Below, piece after piece: positions 27,084 through 38,423 of a stretch of 64,000 bases of DNA. The notes beneath the pieces were generated by a model, which was not told the DNA's origin, searched no databases, and was given only the letters and a program-made list of their open reading frames with translations. Made by a program: the position numbers and the translations under genes. Origin of the DNA: Bacillus andreraoultii (GTDB taxonomy: Bacteria > Bacillota > Bacilli > Bacillales > Caldibacillaceae); contig NZ_LN868937.1 in assembly GCF_001244735.1 (NCBI RefSeq), positions 960,402 to 1,024,401 on the forward strand, written 5' to 3'. Position 1 is the stretch's first letter; each line of letters starts with the position of its first letter.

Positions 27084-28618
<1,535 letters not shown>

Positions 28619-28738
28619 GTAAAAACTTCCTTTCAGTACAAAACTATAACATCATTTTATCATGTGAAAGATAATTTTCCTATGTAATGGAAAAAGGAGA
28701 GATGGGAAGGATATGGTTGTATGCTTAGGGATTTTTTG

Positions 28739-28896
28739 GCGAATAGGAAAGTATAAATCTTCCAATTTCTACCTTCCTATACACATAAGCGCATCAGGAA
28801 GGATCTTACAGCTCATCAAAGCTGAAACTCTCTTTCCGTCCGACGAACGCTAGTCTCTTTGGTTACTTAAAGGCTCAAGCGTCCCTGAGTTATCTT
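28739..28896 (+). repeat. Dispersed repeat family A, copy A2
   Basis: It begins GCGAATAGGAAAGTATAAAT and ends ...TTACTTAAAGGCTCAAGCGTCC...GAGTTATCTT. Hairpin 2 uses CCTTCCT / AGGAAGG, different bases from copy A1 but still paired. It lies between ytqA and ytzC; the remaining roughly 280 bp of this gap hold only the ytzC leader and no gene. Confidence 0.8.
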
Positions 28897-29059
28897 AAAA
28901 AGTTGGTGGTTCCTATTCAGGTGGTTAAGACAAGATTTTGTCCAACAATTTTCCCATAAATTAAAAGTCAATATTTTGTGCGTTAAAGTAAAGAATATAT
29001 GTTGAAAGTGGTTTTGTTACCCTTTCATAGAAGTGAAAATGGTGGTTAGGGGGATTACC

Positions 29060-29326
29060 ATGACAACGCGAGAATCCTTAGAGCAGTTTCTTAGTCAATG
29101 TGAACAAACGGTTGATTATGCGAGGGAACAGTTAATAGATGGTTCCAAACAGGGACATTTTCATGACCAAGAATATAGTGAGGCACAGCAAATGTTGGAA
29201 GAACAATACAATCAGTTAATGGCTGTTTATCGAAGTGCCAATGCGATACAGCGAGACCGACTTCACCGGATGCGCTTGAAAATTCAATCTTTGCAAAATG
29301 AAATGACTTTGCTCGACCATCATTAA
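29060..29326 (+). CDS. ytzC: YtzC family protein (DUF2524)
   Basis: An 88-residue, all-helical, highly charged protein aligning over its length with B. subtilis YtzC: TRESLEQFLSQCEQTVDYA, SKQGHFHDQEYSEAQ, and C-terminal RLHRMRLKIQSLQNEM. Start at ATG 29060 with AGGGGGATT upstream. Cytosolic, function unknown. It is an isolated gene with its own terminator. Confidence 0.9.
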   Translation: MTTRESLEQFLSQCEQTVDYAREQLIDGSKQGHFHDQEYSEAQQMLEEQYNQLMAVYRSANAIQRDRLHRMRLKIQSLQNEMTLLDHH

Positions 29327-29370
29327 TAGCTAACAAAAGGCAATCCAATTGGGTTGCCTTTTGTTAGCTA
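29327..29370 (+). terminator. Terminator of ytzC
   Basis: A near-perfect palindrome of 20-bp arms (core AAAAGGCAATCC / GGGTTGCCTTTT) directly after the stop codon. Confidence 0.85.
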
Positions 29371-29521
29371 ATAGAAAGCATAAATTTTCCATTTTTTCTC
29401 CTCCTATACGAATAAGCGCACTAGGAGGGATTCAGCAGCATTACATCAAAGCAAAAATTTTTCTTTTCGGAGAACTCAAGTCACTTGATTGTCTGGAGGC
29501 TCTAGCATCTTAAGTTTTTTA
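29367..29521 (+). repeat. Dispersed repeat family A, copy A3
   Basis: It begins right at the ytzC terminator. GCTAATAGAAAGCATAAATTTT matches the family start; hairpin 2 is CCTCCTA / TAGGAGG around the conserved loop TACGAATAAGCGCAC; the end is TCTTAAGTTTTTT. It is more diverged than A1 and A5 in its third hairpin. Confidence 0.75.
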
Positions 29522-29572
29522 TTGGGCTAACATGAAAAAAATGACGTTTCACTAGTATAGATGATCGATTCG

Positions 29573-29724
29573 CGGTGGAATAGGAAGAAACGGTTATCTA
29601 GAAAGGTTCTAGACGCCCAAATAGCGGAAAAAAAGAATAAAATGGTCAACTAGAAAGGTTCTAGACGCCCAAATAGCGGAGAAAAAGGATAAAAAGGTCA
29701 TCTAGAAGGGTTTCTAAACACCCC
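29573..29724 (+). repeat. Tandem 52-bp repeat family B, three units
   Basis: The units start at 29573, 29625 and 29677. Each has the form CGG(n)GAAAAAGGATAAAA..GGTCA.CTAGAAAGGTTCTAGACGCCCAAATAG. The first two carry identical TAGAAAGGTTCTAGACGCCC; the third ends imperfectly. 52 bp is not a multiple of three, so this is not a coding repeat. The rest of the gap up to 30021 is A/T-rich with nothing recognised. Confidence 0.85.
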
Positions 29725-30021
29725 ACTCAAGGCCTATCGAATTGAAGTAATCATGTGCCACATCCACACCAAATAATCCAACAATAAAAAACAGACAAGC
29801 CCATTCATACGAGGAATTTCCGTTGTATTGTTCATATGAACGAATTCGAATTTCACTTTCGGGTTAAAAAAGTGTGCTTTATTTCTCACTTTCAAATTCA
29901 CAGATTGTTCGATGAATAAAGAAATCTCCTCTTTCGAAAAATTCCCTTTGCATGTTTATAAAAAAGTCTCTAAAATTATTTTGATATACGAAATATTGAT
30001 TTGTTAAAGGAGAACGTTTTT

Positions 30022-31212
30022 ATGCCACGTGCGTTTTGGCTTATTTTCATCGGTCATTTTATTAACACAACAGGTAGTTCATTTTTATGGCCGTTAAATA
30101 CAATTTACTTACATGAATATTTAGGGAAATCATTATCGGTAGCAGGTTTTGTATTAATGTTAAATGCTGGTGCATCAGTTGTCGGCAATTTGCTTGGGGG
30201 GTATTTATTCGATAAAATTGGTGGCTTTAAAGCGATTATTTCTGGAGCGGGAATTACACTAATTGCTTTAGTTATTTTAACTTTTTCCCATGGATGGCCA
30301 AGTTACCCGATTTTACTTGTTTTTATCGGTTTAGGATCAGGTATTGTTAATCCTTCCATTTATGCAATGGCCGGCGTTGCATGGAAAGAAGGAGGAAGGC
30401 GAGCATTCAATGCGATGTATGTTGCTGCTAACATTGGTGTAGCAATTGGTTCAGCCATGGGTGGATTTATTGCTTCCATTTCATTTAATCTTATTTTTAT
30501 CTCTAATTTAACTTTATATATTGTTTTCTTTTTTATTGCTTATTTTTATTATCGCCATATATCTGATGAGGCAGTTAGCGCGACCTCTGCGATAAAGATC
30601 CATTCTCCCAATAATAAGGATTACAGTCCGAATATGCGTGCATTACTAATTGTTTCAATTGGATATGCACTCTGTTGGGTCGGTTATGTACAATGGCAAA
30701 CAACCATTGCAACGTACACACAAGACTTAAAAATATCACTTGAACAATATAGTTTATTATGGACGGTAAATGGTGCATTAATTGTTCTAGCCCAACCGCT
30801 ACTTGCTGTTTTTGTTAACAAATTTGCTAAAACGGTTAAAGTACAAATGGTTACGGGAATTTTTATTTTTATTCTTTCGTTCGGTGTCGTCTTTTTATCA
30901 TCAAAATTCACCGGGTTTTTGGCAGCAATGATTATTTTAACTTGTGGCGAGATGCTTGTTTGGCCGGCCATCCCGACGATTGCAGATATGCTTGCACCAA
31001 AAGGTAAACAGGGCTTTTATCAAGGGATTGTCAATAGTGCAGCAACCGGTGGAAGGATGATTGGTCCTATGTTAGGTGGGATTTTAGTTGACCAGTATGG
31101 GATTCATCTTTTAATGATTATTTTAGTGTTTTTCTTTATCATCGCAATTGGTACATCATTATTTTATGATAAAGGCTTACAAGAAGAGAAACAACTAACG
31201 AAGATTGTATAA
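30022..31212 (+). CDS. yttB: MFS transporter YttB
   Basis: A 396-residue major facilitator with 12 predicted helices, the loop 2-3 motif GGYLFDKIGGFKA (a variant of GxxxDRxGRR) and a C-terminal half repeat GGILVDQYG. Start at ATG 30022, which has AAAGGAGAA; an upstream TTG extension overlaps this site. Position beside leuS matches B. subtilis yttB. Substrate unknown; the family includes drug efflux carriers. Confidence 0.88.
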   Translation: MPRAFWLIFIGHFINTTGSSFLWPLNTIYLHEYLGKSLSVAGFVLMLNAGASVVGNLLGGYLFDKIGGFKAIISGAGITLIALVILTFSHGWPSYPILLVFIGLGSGIVNPSIYAMAGVAWKEGGRRAFNAMYVAANIGVAIGSAMGGFIASISFNLIFISNLTLYIVFFFIAYFYYRHISDEAVSATSAIKIHSPNNKDYSPNMRALLIVSIGYALCWVGYVQWQTTIATYTQDLKISLEQYSLLWTVNGALIVLAQPLLAVFVNKFAKTVKVQMVTGIFIFILSFGVVFLSSKFTGFLAAMIILTCGEMLVWPAIPTIADMLAPKGKQGFYQGIVNSAATGGRMIGPMLGGILVDQYGIHLLMIILVFFFIIAIGTSLFYDKGLQEEKQLTKIV

Positions 31213-31215
31213 GTA

Positions 31216-31246
31216 GAAGCTATCTAATTTTAGGTAGCTTTTTTTC
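31216..31246 (+). terminator. Terminator of yttB
   Basis: AAGCTATCT / AGGTAGCTT stem followed by T7. Confidence 0.85.
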
Positions 31247-31284
31247 ATGCCTATAAACTTTAAAGGGAAAATTTTTATAAAATA

Positions 31285-31316
31285 TATGTTAACTTTTTAT
31301 AAAAATAGGTTGACAA
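31285..31316 (+). promoter_or_regulatory. BirA-like operator before bioY-bioB
   Basis: TATGTTAAC (31285-31293), 14 bp, then GGTTGACAA (31308-31316) fits the Bacillus BirA half-sites TTGTTAACC / GGTTAACAA. The right half overlaps a TTGACA -35 box (31310-31315), whose -10 would be near 31333. Biotin-loaded BirA would therefore block the promoter. Confidence 0.75.
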
Positions 31317-31372
31317 ATAATAGCCTGTCAATTATTTTTAAATTATGAAAATATGACAAAGGGGATATTAGA

Positions 31373-31966
31373 ATGAAAAAAATGAAGACGATTGAAATTA
31401 CTTTAGTCAGTATGTTTGTTGTATTAATCGCGATTGGAGCAAATATTACTTCAATCATACCGTTTTTAGTTGTTGGTGGTGTACCAATTACTCTTCAAAC
31501 ATTTTTTGCCGTATTATCAGGATTAATTTTAGGTAGTCGATTAGGTGCAATTGCTACAAGTGTTTATGCATTTATGGGACTTGTCGGCTTGCCAGTTTTT
31601 GCGCGTTTTAGTGGCGGGTTTGGTTCAATTATTAGTCCAACATTTGGTTTCATCTTATCCTTTATTTTAGCTGCATATGTTGGTGGAAAAATCGTTGCCA
31701 ATAAGAAAACAGTCACGCCATATATCATTGCTGCATTTGTTGGGACGTTTATAAATTACTTTATTGGGACGAATTGGATGTATTTTGCTTATAAATTTTG
31801 GGCTGATGCACCTGAAGGCTTTACGTATGGGATGGCTTGGTTATGGATGTTACCTCCGCTTCCGAAAGACATCATTCTTGCTGCTGTTGCTGGTGTATTT
31901 GCTCATAAAATGCGGGTTACTGTGTTAACAAAAGGACAGTTTAAAAATATTAATCTTAGTGCATAA
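31373..31966 (+). CDS. bioY: Biotin transporter BioY (ECF S component)
   Basis: Membrane biotin-capture protein that works with an energy-coupling module (EcfA/A'/T) or alone. The 197 residues form about six helices and show LVVGGVPITLQTFFAVLSG and RLGAIATSVYAFMGLVGLPVF, the most conserved BioY block. GGGGATATTAGA precedes the ATG. It lies 15 bp before bioB behind a BirA-like operator, so uptake and the last synthesis step are co-regulated. Confidence 0.95.
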   Translation: MKKMKTIEITLVSMFVVLIAIGANITSIIPFLVVGGVPITLQTFFAVLSGLILGSRLGAIATSVYAFMGLVGLPVFARFSGGFGSIISPTFGFILSFILAAYVGGKIVANKKTVTPYIIAAFVGTFINYFIGTNWMYFAYKFWADAPEGFTYGMAWLWMLPPLPKDIILAAVAGVFAHKMRVTVLTKGQFKNINLSA

Positions 31967-31984
31967 AGTGAAGGGGGAGACGTG

Positions 31985-32968
31985 ATGGATTGGAAGAGGT
32001 TAGCTAAGAATATTTTAGAAGGGTATGAAGTTTCAAAGGAAGAGGCGTTATCAATCTTACATACGCCAGATGAAGACTTACTAGAACTACTTCACGGTTC
32101 ATATATTATTCGTCATTACTACTACGGCAATAAAGTAAAATTAAACAAAATAAAAAATGTTAAATCAGGGATATGTCCTGAGAATTGTAGCTACTGTTCT
32201 CAATCAAGTATTTCACAAGCTCCAGTTGAAAAATATACAATGTTGTCTAAAGAGGAGATTTTAGCGGGAGCAAAGCAAGCTTATGAAATGAAAGTAGGAA
32301 CGTATTGTATCGTCGCAAGTGGACGTGGCCCTAGTAACCGGGAGATAGAAAATGTTACCCAAGCTGTAAGGGAAATTAAAGAACGGTATCAACTGACGGT
32401 CTGTGCTTGTTTAGGTATTTTAAAAACTGAACAGGCGGTGAAATTAAAAGAAGCTGGTGTTGATCGTTACAATCATAATATAAATACTTCGGAAAGGCAT
32501 CATGAAGCAATTACAACTTCTCATACATATAGTGACCGTGTGAATACGGTGGAATTGGTGAAGCAAGTTGGAATTTCTCCGTGTTCGGGGATCATTGTCG
32601 GTATGAAAGAAACAAGTCAAGATGTAGTTGATATGGCCTTTAGTTTGAAAACTATGGACGCAGATTCAATTCCAGTCAACTTTTTAAATGCTATTCCGGG
32701 AACACCTTTAGCGGGTACAAACGAGCTCAATCCTCGTTATTGTTTAAAAGTATTGGCGATGATGCGGTACGTAAATCCGACAAAGGAAATTCGAATTTCT
32801 GGTGGTCGTGAAGTGAATTTGCGCAGTCTTCAGCCATTGGGATTGTATCCAGCAAACTCAATTTTTATTGGGGACTATTTAACGACAGAAGGGCAAGCAA
32901 ATTCGAGTGATTATCAAATGTTAGAGGACCTAGGTTTTACAATTGATTTCAGCCTTGTTCATTCGTAA
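31985..32968 (+). CDS. bioB: Biotin synthase
   Basis: A radical SAM enzyme inserting sulfur into dethiobiotin. The 4Fe-4S cysteines are in SGICPENCSYCSQ (about 58-69), the auxiliary-cluster Arg/Cys region is represented by RISGGREVNL, and NTSERHHEAI lies in the middle. 327 residues, typical. GGGGGAGA precedes overlapping GTG (31982) and ATG (31985) starts. No bioW, A, F or D accompanies it, so the cell either takes up late precursors or has those genes elsewhere. Confidence 0.96.
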   Translation: MDWKRLAKNILEGYEVSKEEALSILHTPDEDLLELLHGSYIIRHYYYGNKVKLNKIKNVKSGICPENCSYCSQSSISQAPVEKYTMLSKEEILAGAKQAYEMKVGTYCIVASGRGPSNREIENVTQAVREIKERYQLTVCACLGILKTEQAVKLKEAGVDRYNHNINTSERHHEAITTSHTYSDRVNTVELVKQVGISPCSGIIVGMKETSQDVVDMAFSLKTMDADSIPVNFLNAIPGTPLAGTNELNPRYCLKVLAMMRYVNPTKEIRISGGREVNLRSLQPLGLYPANSIFIGDYLTTEGQANSSDYQMLEDLGFTIDFSLVHS

Positions 32969-32983
32969 TATATTTATCTTTGT

Positions 32984-33016
32984 AAAAAGAGCGCCGTTGG
33001 ATTACGCTCTTTTTCT
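32984..33016 (+). terminator. Terminator of bioYB
   Basis: AAAAAGAGCG / CGCTCTTTTT stem 15 bp after the bioB stop. Confidence 0.88.
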
Positions 33017-33147
33017 GCTTGAAATGTTTCTCGCAAAGCATTCACTGCTGATATTTTTAGGGAAATTGACCAATCTCACAGTTACGACTTACAAGTTCAT
33101 CGTTGAAGACTCTAAACGACTCATTATCGAAATTTATCGAACTTTGC

Positions 33148-33176
33148 TTGCTTTTTCTAATAAACTTTTCTATAAT
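33148..33176 (+). promoter_or_regulatory. Likely promoter of the leuS leader
   Basis: TTGCTT (33148-33153), 17 bp, TATAAT (33171-33176). The T-box leader begins about 30 bp downstream. Confidence 0.55.
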
Positions 33177-33204
33177 AATTGGCATAGAATTGGATAAAAA
33201 CGGT

Positions 33205-33440
33205 GACAAGGAGTAGTAGTGTTTTCTATTGGTAATAGAGAGCTAACGGTTGGTGAAAGTTAGTCCTTAGGAACATGAACTCGCCTTTGAGTTGCAAATA
33301 TGAAATAAGTAGTATTTGCCGTTTACCCACGTTACGGGAGAATCAAGCGAATATACAACTTTACGTATATTAAATTGGGTGGTACCGCGGGAGATACAAT
33401 CCTCTCGTCCCAAATCATTATTTGGGATGGGGGGATTTTT
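33205..33440 (+). ncRNA. T-box leader, leucine type, upstream of leuS
   Basis: The T-box sequence TGGGTGGTACCGCGG ends at 33390 and is followed by the terminator stem CCCAAAT / ATTTGGGA with a T run (to about 33438). The stem I region contains GAACTCGCCTTTGAGTTGC, where CTC at 33280-33282 is the probable leucine specifier codon. Uncharged tRNA-Leu would pair at specifier and T-box to allow read-through into leuS. Confidence 0.94.
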
Positions 33441-33513
33441 GTTTGTTTTACATTTAAAACTGCTTCATCATGGTCAAAATGATTGATAAACAATGATAGA
33501 GGAGGAAAATTCA

Positions 33514-35928
33514 GTGAGTTACAACCATAGAAAAATCGAAAAGAAATGGCAAAATTACTGGTTAGAAAATCATACGTTCCGAACAACGGAAGATAAAAAC
33601 AAGCCGAAATACTTTGCAATGCCGATGTTTCCATATCCATCTGGGGCCGGACTTCATGTTGGACATCCAAAAAGTTATACAGCAGTTGATATCGTTGCTC
33701 GCCAAAAACGGATGCAAGGATATAATGTGCTTCATCCTATGGGGTGGGATGCATTTGGTTTACCTGCTGAACAGTATGCAATTGATACGGGGAATGATCC
33801 AGCAGAATTTACAGAGAAAAATATTCAAACGTTTAAAAATCAAATTAATTCACTCGGTTTAAGCTATGATTGGGAGCGGGAAGTCAATACAACAGACCCG
33901 CATTATTACAAATGGACCCAATGGATTTTTATTAAACTATATGAAAAAGGACTCGCATATGTTGATGAAGTACCTGTAAACTGGTGTCCGGCACTCGGTA
34001 CAGTCCTTGCCAATGAAGAAGTAATTGATGGGAAAAGTGAGCGCGGTGGCCATCCAGTTATTCGTAAACCAATGCGTCAATGGATTTTAAAAATTACCGA
34101 ATATGCTGATCGTCTTCTTGAAGATTTAGAAGAACTTGACTGGCCTGAAAGCTTAAAAGAAATGCAACGAAATTGGATTGGACGTTCAGAAGGTGCGGAA
34201 ATTAACTTCCAAATTGACGGTCATGATGAAACATTTACTGTATTTACAACTCGTCCAGATACGTTATTTGGTGCAACTTATGCAGTTTTAGCGCCAGAAC
34301 ACCATTTAGTTGAAAAAATTACTACAGCCGAACAAAAGGCGGTAGTGGAAGCATATTTACAAGAAGTTCAAACAAAATCAGACTTAGAACGTACAGACTT
34401 AGCAAAAGATAAAACAGGTGTATTTACTGGAGCTTATGCAATTAATCCGGTAAATGGGGAAAAAATGCCAATATGGATTGCCGATTATGTTTTAGCTAGT
34501 TACGGAACAGGTGCAATTATGGCGGTACCAGGCCATGATGAGCGGGACTATGAATTTGCGAAAAAATTCGAATTACCCATTCGTGAAGTTGTCGCTGGTG
34601 GAGATATTGAAAAAGAAGCCTATACGGGTGATGGAATACATGTAAATTCAGGATTTCTAGATGGATTAAATAAAGAAGAAGCGATTCAAAAAATGATCGC
34701 TTGGGTAGAGGAGAAAGGGATTGGTACAAAAAAAATCCAATACAAACTTCGTGACTGGTTATTTAGTCGCCAACGTTATTGGGGTGAACCGATTCCGATT
34801 ATCATTTGGGAAGATGGAACGATGACAACTGTTCCTGAAGAAGAACTACCACTTCTTTTACCAGAAATGAAAGAAATTAAACCTTCTGGAACGGGTGAAT
34901 CTCCACTTGCGAATGCGAAGGAATGGTTGGAAGTAGTGGATCCTGTGACAGGTAAAAAAGGTCGGAGAGAAACAAATACAATGCCACAATGGGCTGGAAG
35001 CTGTTGGTACTATTTACGCTACATTGATCCGTATAATGATGACTTTCTCGCTGATCCGGAAAAACTTAAATATTGGCTTTCTGTTGACCTTTATATTGGT
35101 GGTGCAGAACACGCTGTACTACACTTATTGTATGCACGCTTCTGGCATAAAGTATTATATGATTTAGGGGTTGTTCCGACAAAAGAACCATTCCAAAAAT
35201 TAGTCAACCAAGGAATGATTCTTGGAGAAAACCATGAGAAAATGAGTAAATCAAAAGGAAATGTTGTCAATCCTGATGAAATTGTTGATAGCCATGGTGC
35301 AGATACATTGCGGCTATACGAAATGTTCATGGGACCTTTAGAAGCATCTGCTCCTTGGTCAACAACAGGACTTGATGGTGCTCGACGATTCTTAGACCGT
35401 ATTTGGCGTTTGTTCGTTAATGAAGACGGAACATTATCGAATAAAGTTGTTGCCACTACTGGCGGAGATTTAGAGAAAATATATCACCGTACAGTGAAGA
35501 AAGTAACAGAAGATTATAATGGTTTACATTTTAATACGGCTATTTCCCAATTAATGGTGTTCATTAATGATGCCTACAAAGTTGACGAAGTGCCAAAACA
35601 ATATGCAGAAGGTTTTGTTCAATTACTTTCACCGATTTGCCCGCATATTGCAGAAGAGTTATGGCAAATTCTAGGTCATGATGATTCGATTACTTATTCG
35701 AACTGGCCAACATATGACGAGGAAAAATTAGTTGATAATGAAATTGAAATCGTCATTCAGGTGAATGGAAAAGTGAGAGCGAAGAAAAAAGTTCCTGTGA
35801 ATAGTACGAAAGAACAATTAGAAGAAATTGCAAAAAATGATGAAAATATTCAAGCACAAATCGCAGGAAAAACAATTCGAAAAGTAATTGCGGTACCAGG
35901 AAAGCTAGTTAATATCGTTGCAAACTAA
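33514..35928 (+). CDS. leuS: Leucyl-tRNA synthetase
   Basis: Class I synthetase charging tRNA-Leu in the cytoplasm. I start it at GTG 33514 ([15 protein letters not shown]), which has GAGGAGGAA upstream; earlier in-frame codons overlap that site. The 804 residues contain the HIGH region [13 protein letters not shown], an editing (CP1) domain with [12 protein letters not shown], and [14 protein letters not shown]-box leader controls it according to leucine charging. Length and layout are normal. Confidence 0.98.
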   Translation: MSYNHRKIEKKWQNYWLENHTFRTTEDKNKPKYFAMPMFPYPSGAGLHVGHPKSYTAVDIVARQKRMQGYNVLHPMGWDAFGLPAEQYAIDTGNDPAEFTEKNIQTFKNQINSLGLSYDWEREVNTTDPHYYKWTQWIFIKLYEKGLAYVDEVPVNWCPALGTVLANEEVIDGKSERGGHPVIRKPMRQWILKITEYADRLLEDLEELDWPESLKEMQRNWIGRSEGAEINFQIDGHDETFTVFTTRPDTLFGATYAVLAPEHHLVEKITTAEQKAVVEAYLQEVQTKSDLERTDLAKDKTGVFTGAYAINPVNGEKMPIWIADYVLASYGTGAIMAVPGHDERDYEFAKKFELPIREVVAGGDIEKEAYTGDGIHVNSGFLDGLNKEEAIQKMIAWVEEKGIGTKKIQYKLRDWLFSRQRYWGEPIPIIIWEDGTMTTVPEEELPLLLPEMKEIKPSGTGESPLANAKEWLEVVDPVTGKKGRRETNTMPQWAGSCWYYLRYIDPYNDDFLADPEKLKYWLSVDLYIGGAEHAVLHLLYARFWHKVLYDLGVVPTKEPFQKLVNQGMILGENHEKMSKSKGNVVNPDEIVDSHGADTLRLYEMFMGPLEASAPWSTTGLDGARRFLDRIWRLFVNEDGTLSNKVVATTGGDLEKIYHRTVKKVTEDYNGLHFNTAISQLMVFINDAYKVDEVPKQYAEGFVQLLSPICPHIAEELWQILGHDDSITYSNWPTYDEEKLVDNEIEIVIQVNGKVRAKKKVPVNSTKEQLEEIAKNDENIQAQIAGKTIRKVIAVPGKLVNIVAN

Positions 35929-35938
35929 TGTATTTTAG

Positions 35939-35969
35939 AAAGTCGTCTTATACAGGCGGCTTTTTTTCT
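35939..35969 (+). terminator. Terminator of leuS
   Basis: AGTCGTC / GGCGGCT imperfect stem followed by T7. Confidence 0.75.
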
Positions 35970-36078
35970 TAGCTTGCTATATAGGGAAATTGTAGTTGTT
36001 AAAATCAAATGATTTCATAAAACCGTCGTCTATATGTTAAAGTTATCCTAGCAAATTTTTCAGAAAAGGAAGATGGGA

Positions 36079-36393
36079 ATGAAGACAATTACACCAAAAG
36101 AGATTGAAGAAAGACTGGAAAAAGGGGAAGAACTTCATATCATTGATGTTCGAGAAGTAGAAGAAGTTGCAGAAGGTATGATACCTAGTGCAAAACATAT
36201 CCCGATGATGCAAATTCCAGATCGATTAAAGGATCTAGATCAACATACAGAATATATTTTTGTATGTCGTTCAGGAAATCGTAGTGGCCAAGTTTGTAGT
36301 TTTCTTGAAGGCCAAGGCTACATAGCGATTAATATGGTAGGCGGCATGCTCGAATGGACTGGCGAATTAGAATGGAATGAACAAAATTCATAA
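36079..36393 (+). CDS. ytwF: Rhodanese-like sulfurtransferase YtwF
   Basis: A single-domain rhodanese, 104 residues, with the persulfide Cys in the active-site loop VCRSGNRSG and the entry motif LHIIDVREVEEV. Substrate and partner are unknown. The ATG at 36079 has GGAAG at a normal distance; the ATG six bases earlier touches it. Confidence 0.88.
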   Translation: MKTITPKEIEERLEKGEELHIIDVREVEEVAEGMIPSAKHIPMMQIPDRLKDLDQHTEYIFVCRSGNRSGQVCSFLEGQGYIAINMVGGMLEWTGELEWNEQNS

Positions 36394-36465
36394 AATTTAA
36401 TTAATTAAAATGTTATAAAAATTGAATACTTTGACCATCATAATAATAAAAAAGGTGATTTCCTG

Positions 36466-36648
36466 ATGGTCAAAGTAAAAGTTTTTGACTATGAACATGA
36501 AAAAGATCTTGAAAATGAAGTAAATAAATTTTTAGGAAAGTTGAATGAAGACCAATTAATTGATATTAAATATCACGTAGCAGCTATGTTTGAAGAAGAT
36601 GATGAACAAATTTATTGTTTTTCAGCGATGATCATTTATCGAAAGTAA
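36466..36648 (+). CDS. cse60: Sporulation protein Cse60
   Basis: A 60-residue protein nearly identical in plan to B. subtilis Cse60, a sigma-E-controlled mother-cell protein: KVKVFDYEHEKDLENEVNKF, DIKYHVAA, and an acid patch FEEDDEQIYC. Function unknown. An AAAGGTGAT site precedes the ATG. I cannot confirm the sigma-E promoter by eye, although CATCATAATAAT lies upstream. Its presence indicates a spore former. Confidence 0.9.
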   Translation: MVKVKVFDYEHEKDLENEVNKFLGKLNEDQLIDIKYHVAAMFEEDDEQIYCFSAMIIYRK

Positions 36649-36676
36649 ATAAATGGTTAGCGAGTTACTGCACCTC

Positions 36677-36717
36677 AAAAAAAAAGGAACCAGCCATACC
36701 GTGCTGATTCCTTTTTA
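36677..36717 (+). terminator. Terminator of cse60
   Basis: AAAAAGGAACCAGC / GCTGATTCCTTTTT, a strong stem flanked by A and T runs; usable in both directions. Confidence 0.9.
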
Positions 36718-36718
36718 G

Positions 36719-36810
36719 CTTATGCGCTTAAATTATCTACTTCCCGTAAACGAAGCGAAAAACTTCAGCTCTCGTCCCGCTTAAAGGCCCAAACGGCTTA
36801 AGTTTTCTTT
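36719..36810 (+). repeat. Dispersed repeat family A, partial copy A4
   Basis: It lacks the first hairpin but keeps TATGCGCTTAAATT, GAAGCGAAAAACTTCAGCTC (self-complementary GAAG/CTTC), CTTAAAGGCCCAAACGGC and the end TTAAGTTTTCTTT. It sits between the cse60 terminator and the ytfP stop. Confidence 0.6.
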
Positions 36811-36819
36811 ACATACATG

Positions 36820-38106
36820 TCATGAATGCATTCCTAACGCAAACTTTGCTGCATTCATTCCAGCTAATTTTCCAGTAACAAGAGCGGAAGTGATATTATA
36901 TCCACCAGTATAGCCGTGAATATCCAAAATCTCACCACTAAAATAAAGGCCATCCATTTTTTTAGAAGCAAGTGTTTTCGGTTCTACTTCTTTAACAGAA
37001 ATGCCACCACCAGTGACAAATGCCTTTTCGAGTGGTTGAGTCCCATTAACGGTAAATCGAAAATCTTTGCAATAATGAGCGAAATTCCGGAACTTCTCTT
37101 TATTTAATGTATTCAATGGCGCATCTTGTTCAATACTTGCTTGTTCTAATAAAAATAGTAAATATCGTTCGGGTAACAGCCCTTTAAGAGCATTTTTCAC
37201 AGCCTTTTTCGGTTCATCTTTTATTTTGCCAACAATCTCTTGAAAAATTTCTTCTTCTGTGCGATGTACAAGAGCATCAATTTTCATCGTTATATGGGAA
37301 AGATTCCATTTTTTCATTGCTTTTACAACAAACTGGCTACAGCGTAATACAGCGGGGCCAGATATACCAAAATGGGTAAAAATCATATCCATTTGATGGG
37401 TTATGATTGTTTTGCCTTTTGGATTTAGCACTGATAATGCAATATTACGTAATGATAAACCTTGAAGGGTGCGATTTTTTATAAATGGTTCATCTGAAAG
37501 TAATGGTACCTCTGTCGGGTAAAGTTCAGTTATCGTATGCCCAGCTTTTTCAGCCCATGGATAGCCATCTCCGGTAGAACCAGTATGAGGGACTGATTTC
37601 CCACCGACTGCAACGACGACTGATTTTGGGTGAATGATAGAACCATTATTTAAAATTACTTCATTCACATGGCCATTTTCATAATGAATATCTTCAACAG
37701 GACAATTTGTTCGGATAATAACCTTCAATTCATCTATTCGATTTAATAATGCATTTACGACTGATTTTGCATGATTACTTACAGGGAACATCCTTCCGTG
37801 ATCTTCCTCTTTTAAGGCAACACCTAAATTTTCAAAAAAACGGATGATATCCTCATTATTAAAAATAGAAAATGCACTATAAAGAAATCGTCCATTTCCA
37901 GGGATATGTTTTATAATTTCATCAATTGGAAGTCGATTCGTTACATTACAACGCCCTCCACCGGATATTGCCAACTTCCGACCAAGCTTGTCCCCTTTAT
38001 CTACAAGCATAACTTTAGCACCAGTCTCGCCAGCTGCAATTGCTGCCATTAACCCACTCGGACCACCGCCAATTACGAGAACATCTACTTGTTGTATAGT
38101 AATCAC
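36820..38106 (-). CDS. ytfP: FAD-dependent oxidoreductase YtfP (BaiN/HI0933 family)
   Basis: A 428-residue flavoprotein of unconfirmed reaction. The N-terminal FAD-binding Rossmann motif is [12 protein letters not shown] (about 12-23), followed by [32 protein letters not shown] and C-terminal [17 protein letters not shown], all as in B. subtilis YtfP. Its start is GTG at 38106 with a weak AAAGG just before it. It converges with cse60. Cytosolic. Confidence 0.92.
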   Translation of the reverse strand: MITIQQVDVLVIGGGPSGLMAAIAAGETGAKVMLVDKGDKLGRKLAISGGGRCNVTNRLPIDEIIKHIPGNGRFLYSAFSIFNNEDIIRFFENLGVALKEEDHGRMFPVSNHAKSVVNALLNRIDELKVIIRTNCPVEDIHYENGHVNEVILNNGSIIHPKSVVVAVGGKSVPHTGSTGDGYPWAEKAGHTITELYPTEVPLLSDEPFIKNRTLQGLSLRNIALSVLNPKGKTIITHQMDMIFTHFGISGPAVLRCSQFVVKAMKKWNLSHITMKIDALVHRTEEEIFQEIVGKIKDEPKKAVKNALKGLLPERYLLFLLEQASIEQDAPLNTLNKEKFRNFAHYCKDFRFTVNGTQPLEKAFVTGGGISVKEVEPKTLASKKMDGLYFSGEILDIHGYTGGYNITSALVTGKLAGMNAAKFALGMHS

Positions 38107-38423
38107 CTTTTCTTTAAACTGAATTTCATTTCAATAATTATATACAAATTGAAAAATGAAAGAAAGTAAAAAAATTTCAAGACAAGCAAACCCGATTTAA
38201 TTAATTTTCTATACACAAATAATAAATAACCTGAAATATTCATAGCCTCATGAAATCCAATGGGTAAATTTGATAAAAAGGGAAATTTCACAGGCTTAAT
38301 TTAAAAATTATACGTTACCACCGAGTTAACTGAATATTTTATCAGTAGTATTCGAATTTTGGGCAGACTTCTCCCTTGACCGAAAAGGGTGTTTTTTTCA
38401 GTTAAGCTAAGGCTGTCATCAGA

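Noticed and set aside
29573-29724. CRISPR array
   Set aside because: Whole 52-bp units are similar with no unique spacers, and no cas genes are in the window.
38103-38291. Short hydrophobic reading frame just before ytfP
   Set aside because: No ribosome-binding site, only low-complexity residues, in an A/T-rich leader; likely chance.
38342-38352. TCAGTAGTATT identical to the tip of the IS4 element
   Set aside because: Only 11 bases match and the following bases differ, so an IS4 remnant is not supported.
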